A stretch of 64,000 nucleotides of DNA, from NCBI RefSeq assembly GCF_020523825.1, contig NZ_JAJALK010000002.1, forward strand, positions 62,001-126,000, in the 5' to 3' direction. A model generated the notes under the pieces. The model did no database searches, was not told where the DNA came from, and saw only the letters and a program-made list of their open reading frames with translations. Positions 1 to 11,220 of this stretch are shown piece by piece. This DNA comes from Methylobacterium brachiatum. GTDB lineage: Bacteria > Pseudomonadota > Alphaproteobacteria > Rhizobiales > Beijerinckiaceae. The translations under genes and the position numbers were made by a program. Each line of letters opens with the position of its first letter. Position 1 is the first letter of the stretch.

Positions 1-1
1 C

Positions 2-733
2 TTTCACGTCCGCACCGCCAATGACGGCCGCGCCGGGTTGACCCTCGCCCGGGCGCTGCGGCCGCGGGCGATCCTGCTCGATGTCGAGATGCCGCGCATG
101 GACGGCTGGGCGGTGCTGCACGCCGTGCGCAGCGATCCCGATCTCGCCGGGACGCCGGTGATCATGACCTCGGTGGTGGCCGAGCAGGGGCTCGGCCAGG
201 CGCTCGGCGCCACCGACTACTTCGTCAAGCCGATCGATTGGGACCGGCTGAAGGGCATGATGGAGCGCTACCGCCCGGAAGGACCGGGGGAGGCGCGCGT
301 CCTCGTGGTCGACGACGACCCGGATGCCCGGGAGCGGTTGCGCCGGTCGCTCGGCCGCGAGGGCTGGACCGTGGACGAGGCCGAGAACGGCCGGATCGCC
401 CTGGAGCGGGTCAGCCAGACGCGCCCGAGCCTGATCCTGCTCGACCTGATGATGCCCGAGATGGACGGGTTCAGCTTCCTGCGGGCGCTGCGCGCCCGGC
501 CGGACGGCGACGTGCCGGTGGTGGTGCTCACCGCCAAGGAGATCACCAGCGCCGAGAAGGCGAGCCTCGGCGCCCAGGCCGACCGGGTGATCGCCAAGGG
601 CTCCATGAGCCTCGCCGAGATCGGCCGGCAGCTGCGGGTGCTCTACGCGCGCTCCGCCGCCGAGCCGGTGCCGGGCCGGCTCCAGGGCCTGATCCAGCGG
701 CTCGCCGAGAACGATGTGGGAGATAAGCCATGA
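2..733 (+). CDS. C-terminal part of a tandem-receiver (hybrid kinase or response regulator) protein, partial
   Basis: The frame is open from the first bases, so the gene begins upstream of the window. Two receiver domains are visible. The first has its phospho-acceptor in 'LLDVEMPRMDG' and the conserved lysine in 'FVKPID'. The second starts at 'VLVVDDDPDARE', with acceptor Asp in 'LLDLMMPEMDG', 'LTAKE' and a lysine in 'VIAKGS'. The protein ends about 40 residues after the second receiver with no output domain, which fits the tail of a hybrid histidine kinase; the sensor and kinase parts would lie upstream. The stop overlaps the next start (ATGA), so the two genes are probably translationally coupled. 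Family is sure; the exact architecture cannot be seen. Confidence 0.85.
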   Translation, partial: FHVRTANDGRAGLTLARALRPRAILLDVEMPRMDGWAVLHAVRSDPDLAGTPVIMTSVVAEQGLGQALGATDYFVKPIDWDRLKGMMERYRPEGPGEARVLVVDDDPDARERLRRSLGREGWTVDEAENGRIALERVSQTRPSLILLDLMMPEMDGFSFLRALRARPDGDVPVVVLTAKEITSAEKASLGAQADRVIAKGSMSLAEIGRQLRVLYARSAAEPVPGRLQGLIQRLAENDVGDKP

Positions 734-1011
734 GCGACGACGGGATCGATCCGAACAAGGCGGCGGCGATCCGCCTGCGGGCGCGGCTGGCGGTGGTGGA
801 GCGGGCGGCCTGGTTCGGCCTCGTCCACGCGATGAAGACGCGGCCCGCCGAGACCGAAGCCTACATCGCCTCCGAGCGGGCGCGCTGCGCGGAAGGCTTT
901 GGCGGCACCACCTGGGCCAAGGACCTCACGGATGCCGAGCGCAAGATGCTCGCCGAGGAGGTCGATGCCGGGCTGGCGCAGCTGATCGAGGATGCCAGGC
1001 AGGAAATATAG
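730..1011 (+). CDS. small hypothetical protein coupled to the receiver protein
   Basis: 93 residues, soluble, with no signal peptide or membrane segment and a charged helical composition ('PAETEAYIASERARCAEG', 'LTDAERKMLAEEVDAGL'). I do not recognise the family. Its ATG overlaps the stop of the two-receiver protein as ATGA, so it is likely made from the same mRNA, possibly as an accessory to the phosphorelay; that role is inference from position only. Codon use matches the neighbours. Confidence 0.7.
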   Translation: MSDDGIDPNKAAAIRLRARLAVVERAAWFGLVHAMKTRPAETEAYIASERARCAEGFGGTTWAKDLTDAERKMLAEEVDAGLAQLIEDARQEI

Positions 1012-1190
1012 GTCGGGCTATCGGAGCACATGAACGCTCACAGATAGACGCATCGGCATTCAAGCAAAAATCACAACTCAACGGAACATCTCGTCACAAG
1101 AAACGAGATCGGATAGTTCTCTTTCAGCCTGTTTGACTGCCTGATCTCAGCCGCGTGACGGTTCCGACCAACAAATATCCCAATCGTTCC

Positions 1191-1301
1191 CCTCATCCTG
1201 AGGTGCTGCGTAGCAGCCTCGAAGAAGCCCTCCAGGGATCGCGCGGCCGGCTGGAGGGCTCCTTCGAGGCCTCCGCTTCGCTTCGTCGCCTCAGGATGAG
1301 G
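1191..1301. repeat. intergenic inverted-repeat element
   Basis: Outer arms 1191-1203 (CCTCATCCTGAGG) and 1289-1301 are exact reverse complements. Inner arms 'AGCCCTCCAG' near 1227 and 'CTGGAGGGCT' at 1251-1260, plus 'CCTCGAAG'/'CTTCGAGG' segments, give a long hairpin. Elements of this look (CCTCATCCTGAGG... with GAAGC/CTCCGC blocks) are scattered through rhizobial genomes. It fills most of the 366-base gap between 1011 and 1378; I see no gene there. Confidence 0.8.
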
Positions 1302-1377
1302 GCGGGGGTGGGAAAGACCGGTCCAACGGGCTTTTATGCTTCGTGCGTTCCTATCCTCTACAGCCTGACGAAAATGT

Positions 1378-1863
1378 CTAGCCGACTGCTCTGGTGTAGA
1401 TGCTGTAGGGTACGCCATGGATATCGGGCGCGTCGCTGTGCTTGATGAACCCCATGCGGAGATACATCGGCAGTGCCACGGCCATGATCGGCGACGTATG
1501 AAGCGCGATGATCGGCGACCGATCGCGTGAGGCACGATCGATGCAGGCCTGGGTCAGTTGCCGGCCGAGGCCCCGCCCTTGGGCTTCGGGTGCTACGACG
1601 AGCATTCTTATGATCGGCCAAGATGGATCGAAGTACGATGCCTTGGGCTTGTGGGGTCCAACATAAACAACGCCGCCGACAATTCGTCCTGCGTCCTCCG
1701 CAACGATGATTTCACCGTCTTCGGCAAGATCCCCCATACGAGACACACCAGCAACCATGGCTGGCCAATCCGTATAATCGGACTTGAATTGCTCAAAGGC
1801 CGCGAGAGCGATGCCACCGAGTTGAGTCTTGTCCAGTGAAACGTAGTTCCGTAGAGTCATCAT
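1378..1863 (-). CDS. GNAT-family N-acetyltransferase
   Basis: Predicted acyl-CoA-dependent N-acetyltransferase of unknown substrate. The acetyl-CoA binding motif A is clear: 'LVVAPEAQGRGLGRQL' followed by a helix with 'ACIDRASRD'. The end 'PMYLRMGFIKHSD' is the usual GNAT motif B region. I chose the start at an ATG (1863; a second ATG follows directly), giving about 161 residues, the normal family length. The frame stays open to an ATG at 1953, but the extra 30 residues do not look like the family. It reads toward the repeat at 1191-1301 and its upstream region is AT-rich, as in the next gene. Substrate unknown. Confidence 0.75.
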   Translation of the reverse strand: MMTLRNYVSLDKTQLGGIALAAFEQFKSDYTDWPAMVAGVSRMGDLAEDGEIIVAEDAGRIVGGVVYVGPHKPKASYFDPSWPIIRMLVVAPEAQGRGLGRQLTQACIDRASRDRSPIIALHTSPIMAVALPMYLRMGFIKHSDAPDIHGVPYSIYTRAVG

Positions 1864-2097
1864 TGTGTCAAACAAGACATCATGGGGCGCAGCACCGAAA
1901 TGATAGCCGCCGTTCTGGCGTATGTCTACCAAATCAGATATGCACACAAACATCTCGATAATAATTTGATGGCATTATCTTGGAAGTATTACTATTTCAA
2001 AAAATTATTGTCATGAGAATATTTACATAATAGAAAATACATAGTTGTCGTGAATCATGGAATGCTGCTGAACGACAATTCTAAAGGTCAGCGGGCC

Positions 2098-2436
2098 ATG
2101 CAAACAGAACCGTATCTCCCAATCAATTTCACGATTTCCTCGGAGGCGTGGGAGGAAATCGAGCGCATACGGCAGTTCTGGGACAGCAAATTCGCCGATA
2201 AAGCCGATGTTCTCGTGATCGGCTGGGGAAGAACTATACTGAACGACGGCAGATCTTGGAGTCACGTCGTCGTGAGCTTTTATAGAGTTTCAGAACGACA
2301 CAAAATCGAACACGGTATTCAGATACTTTCCGGGCATGAGATTGTGTTTTTTACGACACCGGAATTCTACGATCAATTCGAGGGCAAGGTTATCAGATTC
2401 GCGCAGGACAAATGGTTTTTCCTGGCGCCAAATTGA
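2098..2436 (+). CDS. hypothetical protein in an AT-rich islet
   Basis: About 112 residues ('MQTEPYLPINFTISSEAW' ... 'FAQDKWFFLAPN'), soluble, rich in aromatic residues, no family recognised. The start at 2098 is the most plausible ATG, with 'aaagg' upstream; an ATG at 2062 and a GTG at 2050 are in frame and also possible. The gene and the bases before it (about 1950-2440) are clearly poorer in G+C than the surroundings and use A/T-ending codons, which suggests recent acquisition. No mobile element is visible next to it. Function unknown. Confidence 0.6.
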   Translation: MQTEPYLPINFTISSEAWEEIERIRQFWDSKFADKADVLVIGWGRTILNDGRSWSHVVVSFYRVSERHKIEHGIQILSGHEIVFFTTPEFYDQFEGKVIRFAQDKWFFLAPN

Positions 2437-2476
2437 AGACACCCGCGATCACGCGCTTCGTGGTCGGTCTCGAAAT

Positions 2477-3502
2477 CTAAGACTCTCGGAACACGTCGCA
2501 CCAAGCCGGCGGCAAGCCCATGACCGACAGAGGCGCCGCGACAGCGTGGCCCGGCAGGGTCGTCGCGCAATAGACGCCCCGCGCCACGCTCCGCGCCAGC
2601 ACCCGCGCGGCGGCGTCGCCCAGGCGGGCGAGGTCGGCCACCAGGTCAGTGAGCGGCACGGTGCCGGTCGCCACCGCGAAGACGAGGTCGCCGTCGAGGG
2701 GCGTATGGGCCGGCACCAGGGCGCGGGCGAGGCCGTCCTGCGCCGCCACCGCCAGGCGCCGGCACTGGGCCTTGGTCAGCGCCGCGTCGGTGGCGATCAC
2801 CGCGAGCGTCGTCGCCGCGCCGGGCAGCGTCCGGGCCGGGAAGGCGAGGGCGTCCGCCGGCACCCGGGCCGGGGAGCCCAGCCCGCCGAACTCGTCGTCT
2901 ACCTCGAACGGCGCGGCCCAGAAATGCGGCCCGTCGCCGATCGTGGCGCTGCCGAAGGCGTTGACCGCCGCCAGCGCGCCGACCGAGCAACTGGTGCCCG
3001 GGACGGTCGCCGAGGCGGAGCCGATCCCGCCCTTCAGACGCCCGGTCCGCGCCCCCGTGCCGGCCCCCACGGAGCCGAGGGCGAAATCGTCCGACGCGGC
3101 GGCGGCCGCCAGAAAGCCCAGCTCGCGATAGGGCGGATAGCGGCCCCAATCCTTGTCGCCGCCGTTGAGCAGGTCGAACAGGATCGCGCCCGGCACGATC
3201 GGCACCCGCATCGGGCCGACCGGAAAGCCGCGCCCGGCCTCGGCGAGCCACGCGGTCACCCCCGCACCCGCGTCGAGCCCGAAGACAGAGCCGCCCGAGA
3301 GCACCAGCGCGTCGATCCGCTCCACCGTGCGCTCGGGATCGAGCAGGTCGGTCTCGCGGGTGCCCGGGCCGCCGCCGCGCACGTCGACCGACGCCACCAC
3401 GGGCGCGTCGAACAGGATCGCGGTGACCCCGCTGGCGACCGTGAGGTCGCTGGCGTGACCGACCCGCAGGCCGGGAATATCCGTGATGCGGTTGCGCGTC
3501 AT
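2477..3502 (-). CDS. P1-family peptidase (S58, DmpA/aminopeptidase-like, Ntn-hydrolase fold)
   Basis: 341 residues. Members of this family are self-processing N-terminal-nucleophile aminopeptidases or amidases (DmpA, BapA, NylC relatives). Diagnostic segments are 'ITDIPGLRVGHASD' at the N-terminus, 'RGGGPGTRETDLL' near residue 42, 'LSGGSVFGLDA' near 68, 'NGGDKDWG' at 113-120 and the nucleophile region 'GAATTLAVIATDA' at 228-240. Thr231 or Thr232 would be the new N-terminus after autocleavage. No signal peptide, so probably cytoplasmic. The start at ATG 3502 opens directly on the conserved N-terminus; a longer open frame upstream is not family-like. It is divergent from the dehydrogenase at 3603, so the 100 bases between should hold both promoters. 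Natural substrate unknown. Confidence 0.85.
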   Translation of the reverse strand: MTRNRITDIPGLRVGHASDLTVASGVTAILFDAPVVASVDVRGGGPGTRETDLLDPERTVERIDALVLSGGSVFGLDAGAGVTAWLAEAGRGFPVGPMRVPIVPGAILFDLLNGGDKDWGRYPPYRELGFLAAAAASDDFALGSVGAGTGARTGRLKGGIGSASATVPGTSCSVGALAAVNAFGSATIGDGPHFWAAPFEVDDEFGGLGSPARVPADALAFPARTLPGAATTLAVIATDAALTKAQCRRLAVAAQDGLARALVPAHTPLDGDLVFAVATGTVPLTDLVADLARLGDAAARVLARSVARGVYCATTLPGHAVAAPLSVMGLPPAWCDVFRES

Positions 3503-3602
3503 GGATCGAGCTTGCCACGGCCGGCGATCGGCGCAAATCCCGGTGCGCCATCCCCGCCCGATCCGGGTTGGTCGGATGGCAAGGCGCGACGAGGAGCACG
3601 GC

Positions 3603-4472
3603 ATGGACGTCGGATTCATCGGATTGGGGCGGATGGGCCGCGGCATGGCCGCGAGCCTCGCGCGGGCGGGCCATCGGGTCCGGGCCTGGAACCGCTCGCC
3701 CGAGGGCGCGCAAGGCCTCGACGGGGTGACCCCGGTGGCGAGCGCCGCCGAGGCGTTCGCGGGCGAGGCGGTCATCACCATGCTGGCCGACGACGCGGCG
3801 CTCGAGGCGGTGATCGTGTCGGGCGGGCTGCTCGACCAGCCCCAGCGCCCCGGCCTGCATATCGGCATGAGCACGATCTCGGTGGCGCTCGCCCGGCAGC
3901 TCACGGCGATCCATGAGCGGGCCGGCGTTCCCTACGTCTCCGCGCCGGTCTTCGGCCGGCCGGACGTGGCCGAGGCCGGCAAGCTCAACATCGTGGCCGC
4001 CGGCGATGCGGCCCTGATCGCGCGCGCCGCGCCGCTGCTCGACGCGATGGGGGCCAAGACCTGGCCGTTCGGCGAGGAGCCGTCGCGGGCCAACGCGGTC
4101 AAGCTCGCCGGCAACTTCATGCTGATCTCGGCGATCGAGGCCATGGGCGAGGCCTGCGCGCTGACCGAAGGCCACGGGGTCGCGGGCGCGGACTTCCTCG
4201 ACCTGATGACCAACACGCTGTTCGCCTCGCCGGTCTACAAGGGTTACGGCGCCTCGATCGCCCAGAACCGCTACGAGCCGCCGGGCTTCGGCCTCAAACT
4301 CGGCGCCAAGGACGTGCGCCTCGCCCTCCAGGCCGCGGAAGGCGCGGGCGTGCCGATGCCCTTCGCCAGCGTCCTGCGCGACGGGCTGATCGAGGCGATC
4401 AGCCACGGGGACGGCGAGAAGGATCTGGCCGCCCTGGCGCGGGTCTCTGCACGGCGTGCAGGCCAGAGTTGA
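3603..4472 (+). CDS. NAD(P)-dependent beta-hydroxyacid dehydrogenase family oxidoreductase
   Basis: 289 residues. The family reversibly oxidises beta-hydroxyacids (3-hydroxyisobutyrate, tartronate semialdehyde, succinic semialdehyde reductases). The N-terminal Rossmann signature is 'MDVGFIGLGRMGRGMA'. The catalytic lysine lies in 'ANAVKLAGNFM' and the C-terminal helical domain carries 'GFGLKLGAKDVRLAL'. The usual substrate-binding 'DAPVSGG' motif is replaced by 'SAPVFGRPDVAEAGKL', as in less characterised branches, so the substrate cannot be named. ATG 3603 is preceded by a good ribosome site ('gaggag', about 8 bases upstream). A hairpin terminator follows at once. Confidence 0.85.
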   Translation: MDVGFIGLGRMGRGMAASLARAGHRVRAWNRSPEGAQGLDGVTPVASAAEAFAGEAVITMLADDAALEAVIVSGGLLDQPQRPGLHIGMSTISVALARQLTAIHERAGVPYVSAPVFGRPDVAEAGKLNIVAAGDAALIARAAPLLDAMGAKTWPFGEEPSRANAVKLAGNFMLISAIEAMGEACALTEGHGVAGADFLDLMTNTLFASPVYKGYGASIAQNRYEPPGFGLKLGAKDVRLALQAAEGAGVPMPFASVLRDGLIEAISHGDGEKDLAALARVSARRAGQS

Positions 4473-4493
4473 ACCTAGCGGCTAGGTCTTTTG
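4473..4493 (+). terminator. Rho-independent terminator after the dehydrogenase
   Basis: Stem ACCTAG (4473-4478) and CTAGGT (4482-4487) with a CGG loop, followed by CTTTTGCTT. It begins directly after the TGA stop. Short but in the right place. Confidence 0.6.
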
Positions 4494-4571
4494 CTTCTAA
4501 TAGAGACCTTAACGATTGATTCAACCCTAAGTCACAGTGTCCGCGCGTAGTTCAAGCGCGGATACCAGTCC

Positions 4572-6290
4572 ATGACCCGACGTCCTCTTTCGCTACAGGC
4601 GATGACCCTGTCCACGAAGGTGATCCTGCTCGCCATGGTTGTGGTGACGCTCACGGCGGGGGCGATCTGGATCACCGTCTCGCGGCAGACCTGGTCGCAG
4701 ATGGAGGCGGAGCAGCGCAGCAACGGCGAGCGCAACCTGCGCACGCTGGCGCTCGTCCTGGCCGCGCGGCTTCCCGGAACGACGGCCGACGTGACGGAGG
4801 CGCGGATCGCCAAGGTGGTGGCGCCGAGCCTCGCGGGCTTCGCGGACGCCTCCGTGGTCGACGACGCGGTGGCCTATTCCGGCGGTGTCGCCACGGTGTT
4901 CAGCTACGAGCCGGCCACCGGTACCTTCCTGCGGCGGCAGACGACCGTGCGCGGCCAGGACGGTGCCCGCGCCGTCGGCACCCTGCTCGCCGCGGACAGC
5001 CCGGCCCAGGCCGCGGTGCGCGCGGGCCGGACCTACGAGGGCCCGGCGGTGCTGTTCGGGCGCCGCTACTACACCGTCTATCAGCCGACCCTGGACGCGG
5101 CCGGCACGGTCAACGGCATCCTGTTCATCGGGCTCCCGATCGAGATGTATTTCGACGCCTACGCGCAGACGATGACGAGCCTCAGCGTGGCCGCCCTGGT
5201 CATCGCGGTGCTCGCCTGCGCCCTGGTCGGCCTGGTGGCGGCGCGCCTGTTCCGGCCCTTCGCCGCCATCTCGTCGCGGATCGAGGCGCTGGCGGCGGAC
5301 GATCTGGAGACCCCGATCCCCCATACCGGGCGCGGCGACGAGATCGGCGCGGTGGCCCGGTCCCTCGAGGTGCTGCGCAGTGCCGGCCTGCGGACCCGGG
5401 AACTCGAAGGTCTCCAGAGCGCGGGCGCGGCGGACGAGGCCCGGCGCCGGGCGAATCTCGACCGCGTCATCGAGGCGTTCCGCAGGCAGGTCGTGGTGCT
5501 GAAGGGCTCGCTCACCGCGAGCACCGGCGAGATGCGGGCGCGCGCCGACGAGATGGTGGCCACCTCCGCGGAGGCGGAAATCGCCGTGGCGGAGACCGAG
5601 CGGGGCTCGCACGAGACCTCGGCGAGCGTCCAGACGGTGGCGAGCGCGGCCGAGGAACTGTCCGCGTCGATCGGCGAGATCGGCATGCAGCTCGACCAGG
5701 CCGAGCGGCTGGTCACCACCGCGGCCGTGGAGGCCGAGACGATGAACACCGAGATCACGGACCTCGCGGATGCCGCGAGCCGGATCGGCGACGTGGTCGG
5801 GCTGATCCGCCAGATCGCCGGCCAGACCAACCTGCTCGCGCTCAACGCCACGATCGAGGCGGCGCGTGCGGGCGAGGCCGGCAAGGGCTTCGCGGTGGTG
5901 GCGTCCGAAGTGAAGGCCCTGGCCTCGCAGACGGCCAAGGCGACGGAGGAGATCGGCAACCAGATCGCCGGGGTCCAATCCTCCACCGAGGCGACCGTGG
6001 CGGCGATCGGCCGGATGGGCGAGCGGATGCGGGCGGTCACCGAGACCACGGGCGGCATCGCCTCCGCGGTCTCGGCCCAGAGCGCGGCCACGGCCGAGAT
6101 CTCGCGCAACGTCGCCGACACGGCGGGGGCCACGGAGGCGATTGCCGGCGGCCTGACCACGGTGGCCGGCGCCGCAAGGCGCTCCGCCCGGATGGCGGCC
6201 ACCGTCACCGGCGCGGCCCAGACCGTGGATTCGGTGGCGGCCGAGCTGGAGAGCGAGATCGAGCGCTTCCTCGCGCAGGTCGCCGCCTAG
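4572..6290 (+). CDS. methyl-accepting chemotaxis protein with periplasmic Cache-type sensor
   Basis: 572-residue transmembrane chemoreceptor that would signal through CheA/CheW. TM1 is about residues 15-36 ('[20 protein letters not shown]'). A periplasmic domain of some 160 residues follows, resembling single Cache sensors ('[19 protein letters not shown]', '[18 protein letters not shown]'). TM2 is about 201-225, then HAMP ('[20 protein letters not shown]'). The signalling domain has the highly conserved hairpin tip '[20 protein letters not shown]' near residue 415. The product ends soon after the coiled coil without a CheR-binding pentapeptide. The start could also be the ATG at 4602. It stands alone, with no che genes in the window, so the ligand is unknown. 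Confidence 0.95.
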   Translation: MTRRPLSLQAMTLSTKVILLAMVVVTLTAGAIWITVSRQTWSQMEAEQRSNGERNLRTLALVLAARLPGTTADVTEARIAKVVAPSLAGFADASVVDDAVAYSGGVATVFSYEPATGTFLRRQTTVRGQDGARAVGTLLAADSPAQAAVRAGRTYEGPAVLFGRRYYTVYQPTLDAAGTVNGILFIGLPIEMYFDAYAQTMTSLSVAALVIAVLACALVGLVAARLFRPFAAISSRIEALAADDLETPIPHTGRGDEIGAVARSLEVLRSAGLRTRELEGLQSAGAADEARRRANLDRVIEAFRRQVVVLKGSLTASTGEMRARADEMVATSAEAEIAVAETERGSHETSASVQTVASAAEELSASIGEIGMQLDQAERLVTTAAVEAETMNTEITDLADAASRIGDVVGLIRQIAGQTNLLALNATIEAARAGEAGKGFAVVASEVKALASQTAKATEEIGNQIAGVQSSTEATVAAIGRMGERMRAVTETTGGIASAVSAQSAATAEISRNVADTAGATEAIAGGLTTVAGAARRSARMAATVTGAAQTVDSVAAELESEIERFLAQVAA

Positions 6291-6304
6291 GCCGGGCCCG
6301 GAAC

Positions 6305-6337
6305 CGGTTCGGGCTCCCCGTTTTAGAGCCCGAACCG
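6305..6337. terminator. hairpin between convergent genes, overlapping the sppA-like stop codon
   Basis: 12-bp stem CGGTTCGGGCTC (6305-6316) with GAGCCCGAACCG (6326-6337). It lies between the convergent chemoreceptor and protease genes and spans the last codons of the latter. There is no strong T-run on either side, so termination is likely but not certain. Confidence 0.5.
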
Positions 6338-7174
6338 CGCGAAGGCGGCGCGCTCCTCCAGCGCCGCCAGGGCGTCATCGGCGATCCCGCCCGGCGCCCC
6401 GCCCCGGCGCAGCAGGCGGGAGAGGATCCCGCCCCGGGCCTCGGCGACCAGACGCAGGTCGACCGTGTCGCCGAAGCGGGCGCGCATGGTCGCGCGGACG
6501 TCGCCGAGCGCGTCGACCAGCCCGAGGGCGAGCGCCTGGCGGCCGGTCCAGACCGCGCCGGTGAACAGGTTCTCGGAGGTCGACAATGTCGGGCGCCGCG
6601 CCGTCACGAGCCCGGTGAACAGGTCCTGGATGTCGGCCTGGAGGCGCTTCAGGCGCTCCACGTCGGCCGGATCCTCCGGGCGGAACGGGTCGAGCATCGA
6701 CTTCGCCTCGCCCTGGGTGTGGACCCGGCGCTCGACGCCGATCTTCTCCAGCAGGCCGTGGAAGCCGAACCCGGCCGAGACCACCCCGATCGAGCCGACG
6801 ATCGAGGTCGGGTCGGCGACGATCTCGTCGGCCGCGCAGGCGATCATGTAGCCGCCCGACGCCGCGACATCCTCCACGAAGGCCACGACCGGCAGTGCCT
6901 TCTCCTCGGCCAAGGCCCGGATGCGCCGGTGGATCAGGTGCGACTGTGCCGGCGAGCCGCCCGGCGAGTTGATCACGATCGCCACCGCCTTGATCCCGGG
7001 CATCGTGAAGGCCCGTTCCAGGCTGCCCGCGACCCCGCCGATCGAGAGCCCCGGGCGGATCGGCGAGACCGCCCCGATCGTGCCGGAGAGCCGGACCACG
7101 GCGACCCGCGGGCGGCGGTCGCGGAAGCGGCGCGGCAGGAAGGCCCGGAGGGCGTCGGGAAGCGCGAACGGCAT
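6323..7174 (-). CDS. S49-family signal peptide peptidase-like protease (SppA type)
   Basis: 283 residues. S49 proteases cut residual signal peptides or small membrane substrates with a Ser/Lys dyad. The core reads 'AIVINSPGGSPAQSHLI' (oxyanion region), 'VEDVAASGGYMIACAAD' with predicted nucleophile Ser106, 'SIVGSIGVVSAGFG', and 'TQGEAKSMLDPF' with general base Lys158. The 52-residue spacing of the dyad matches short bacterial SppA. There is no obvious N-terminal membrane anchor: residues 1-22 are basic ('AFLPRRFRDRRPR'). ATG 7174 starts right before the conserved fold. Membership is secure; the substrate is unknown. Confidence 0.9.
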   Translation of the reverse strand: MPFALPDALRAFLPRRFRDRRPRVAVVRLSGTIGAVSPIRPGLSIGGVAGSLERAFTMPGIKAVAIVINSPGGSPAQSHLIHRRIRALAEEKALPVVAFVEDVAASGGYMIACAADEIVADPTSIVGSIGVVSAGFGFHGLLEKIGVERRVHTQGEAKSMLDPFRPEDPADVERLKRLQADIQDLFTGLVTARRPTLSTSENLFTGAVWTGRQALALGLVDALGDVRATMRARFGDTVDLRLVAEARGGILSRLLRRGGAPGGIADDALAALEERAAFARFGL

Positions 7175-7398
7175 GGAGTCCCTTGGACGGCGCGGGAAGC
7201 GTGAGTGCTGCCGCCCGAATTGGGCGTTCCGGCCCCGCGCGCAAGGGAACCGGGACAGGAGGTCCCGGCGCTCATGGCGGTCTGCGCAGTCGCAGCGGAT
7301 CGAACCGTTTGCCGACCTTGGCGGTTCCTGCCGATGGCGCGGATCGCGCCGGCCCGGATCGGCGGACGGCCTCCGGGTGCTCACACGGGAGAGAGACG

Positions 7399-7701
7399 AT
7401 GCGACCCTGGCCTATCCTGGTCCTGCTCGCGGCGCTGATCGGGGGCTTCGCCAACGCCCCCGCGGGAGCGGCGCCCCTGCCGGTCCCGGCCGCCGCCGAG
7501 GCGGCTGCGCCCGGCCCCACGGTCCAGCTCGCGCGCTGGCATCACCGGCGCCACTGGCACCGGCGCCATCACTGGCGGCGGCACTGGCATCACCGGCGCC
7601 ATCACTGGCATCGGCGGCACCATTGGCACCGTCATCATTGGCACCGCCGGCCCGTCGTTTACCGCCGGCATTTCGCCCCCCGGCACCCGACTTTCTACTG
7701 A
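7399..7701 (+). CDS. secreted His/Trp/Arg-rich low-complexity protein
   Basis: 100 residues. Residues 1-24 form a signal peptide ('MRPWPILVLLAALIGG', cleavage near 'AGA-AP'). After an Ala/Pro linker, residues 46-83 are almost only His, Trp and Arg in a loose 'RRHHW' or 'HWHRR' pattern, and the protein ends with 'PVVYRRHFAPRHPTFY'. The mature protein should sit in the periplasm or outside the cell and is very basic. Metal or polyanion binding is plausible from composition but unproven. ATG 7399 is preceded by 'gggagagaga', a good ribosome site. A strong hairpin follows the gene. Proteins of this composition are common but uncharacterised in methylobacteria. Confidence 0.75.
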   Translation: MRPWPILVLLAALIGGFANAPAGAAPLPVPAAAEAAAPGPTVQLARWHHRRHWHRRHHWRRHWHHRRHHWHRRHHWHRHHWHRRPVVYRRHFAPRHPTFY

Positions 7702-7711
7702 CGGATGCAGC

Positions 7712-7743
7712 CTGCGCCCCGGCCGGACCGGTCCGGGGCGCAG
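7712..7743 (+). terminator. hairpin downstream of the His-rich gene
   Basis: 11-bp stem CTGCGCCCCGG (7712-7722) with CCGGGGCGCAG (7733-7743), followed by CCTTGTGTG. It sits 11 bases after the stop. T-run weak. Confidence 0.6.
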
Positions 7744-7877
7744 CCTTGTGTGCGGGCGCGGAAAAGCTTATTTAACCACCTGATATCACTGCTGTTCCGC
7801 AAGGCCGTCCGGGCGCTCCGCGCGCCACCGGGACGGTCGCCAGCACCGCCCCTCCGGGCCTGATTACGGGTAATTCC

Positions 7878-10628
<2,751 letters not shown>

Positions 10629-10689
10629 GGCTCCGGCCCGCGCACCGCGAGGTTCCGTCCGGCGCAAAAATGCTCTAGGTCGGGCCTCG

Positions 10690-11193
10690 ATGACCCGCAC
10701 CGCCCTCTACGCCGGCTCGTTCGATCCGGTCACGAACGGCCATCTCGACGTGGTCCGCCAGGCCTGCCGGCTGGTGGACCGCCTCGTGATCGCCATCGGC
10801 GTCCATCCCGGCAAGGCGCCGCTCTTCTCCGCCGAGGAGCGCGCCGCCCTGCTCACCGAGACCTGCGGGCCGGTGGCTGAGGCCGAGGGCGCGACGCTGG
10901 AGATCGCGACGTTCGCGGACCTCGCGGTCTCGGCGGCCCGGCGCTGCGGCGCCTCGATCTTCATCCGCGGCCTGCGCGACGGCACGGATCTCGATTACGA
11001 GATGCAGCTCGCCGGCATGAACGGCGCCATGGCGCCCGAGGTGCAGACCGTGTTCCTGCCCGCCTCGACGCAGGCGCGCCCGATCACCGCAACGCTGGTG
11101 CGCCAGATCGCCGGCATGGGCGGAGACGTCTCGCCCTTCGTGCCCGCCGCCGTCGCGGCCCGCCTCCGGCAGCGCTTCGCCGCCACCGCCTGA
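10690..11193 (+). CDS. coaD: phosphopantetheine adenylyltransferase
   Basis: 167 residues, the normal size. It transfers AMP from ATP to 4'-phosphopantetheine, the penultimate step of coenzyme A synthesis. The nucleotidyltransferase signature is '[16 protein letters not shown]' (the TxGH motif is TNGH). Further conserved blocks are '[21 protein letters not shown]' (partly), 'TVFLPAS' and '[20 protein letters not shown]'. It lies just downstream of gyrA and upstream of two cyclophilin genes, an order common in rhizobial genomes. Cytoplasmic. Confidence 0.96.
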   Translation: MTRTALYAGSFDPVTNGHLDVVRQACRLVDRLVIAIGVHPGKAPLFSAEERAALLTETCGPVAEAEGATLEIATFADLAVSAARRCGASIFIRGLRDGTDLDYEMQLAGMNGAMAPEVQTVFLPASTQARPITATLVRQIAGMGGDVSPFVPAAVAARLRQRFAATA

Positions 11194-11220
11194 TCCTCTG
11201 ACCTCTCTGGAAGGAACCCG

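Noticed and set aside
1155..1445. Open frame on the plus strand through the repeat at 1191-1301
   Set aside because: It consists of the hairpin repeat and the antisense of the GNAT gene tail; its protein shows no family features.
6300..6322. GGAAC...CGTT resembling an EcfG-dependent promoter
   Set aside because: The spacing is 14 bases instead of 16-17 and it lies at the 3' end of a gene inside a terminator-like hairpin.
7540..7660. Repeated CAC/CGC/TGG units suggesting a CRISPR-like or tandem DNA repeat
   Set aside because: The repetition is the codon pattern of the His/Trp/Arg-rich protein, with no spacer structure.
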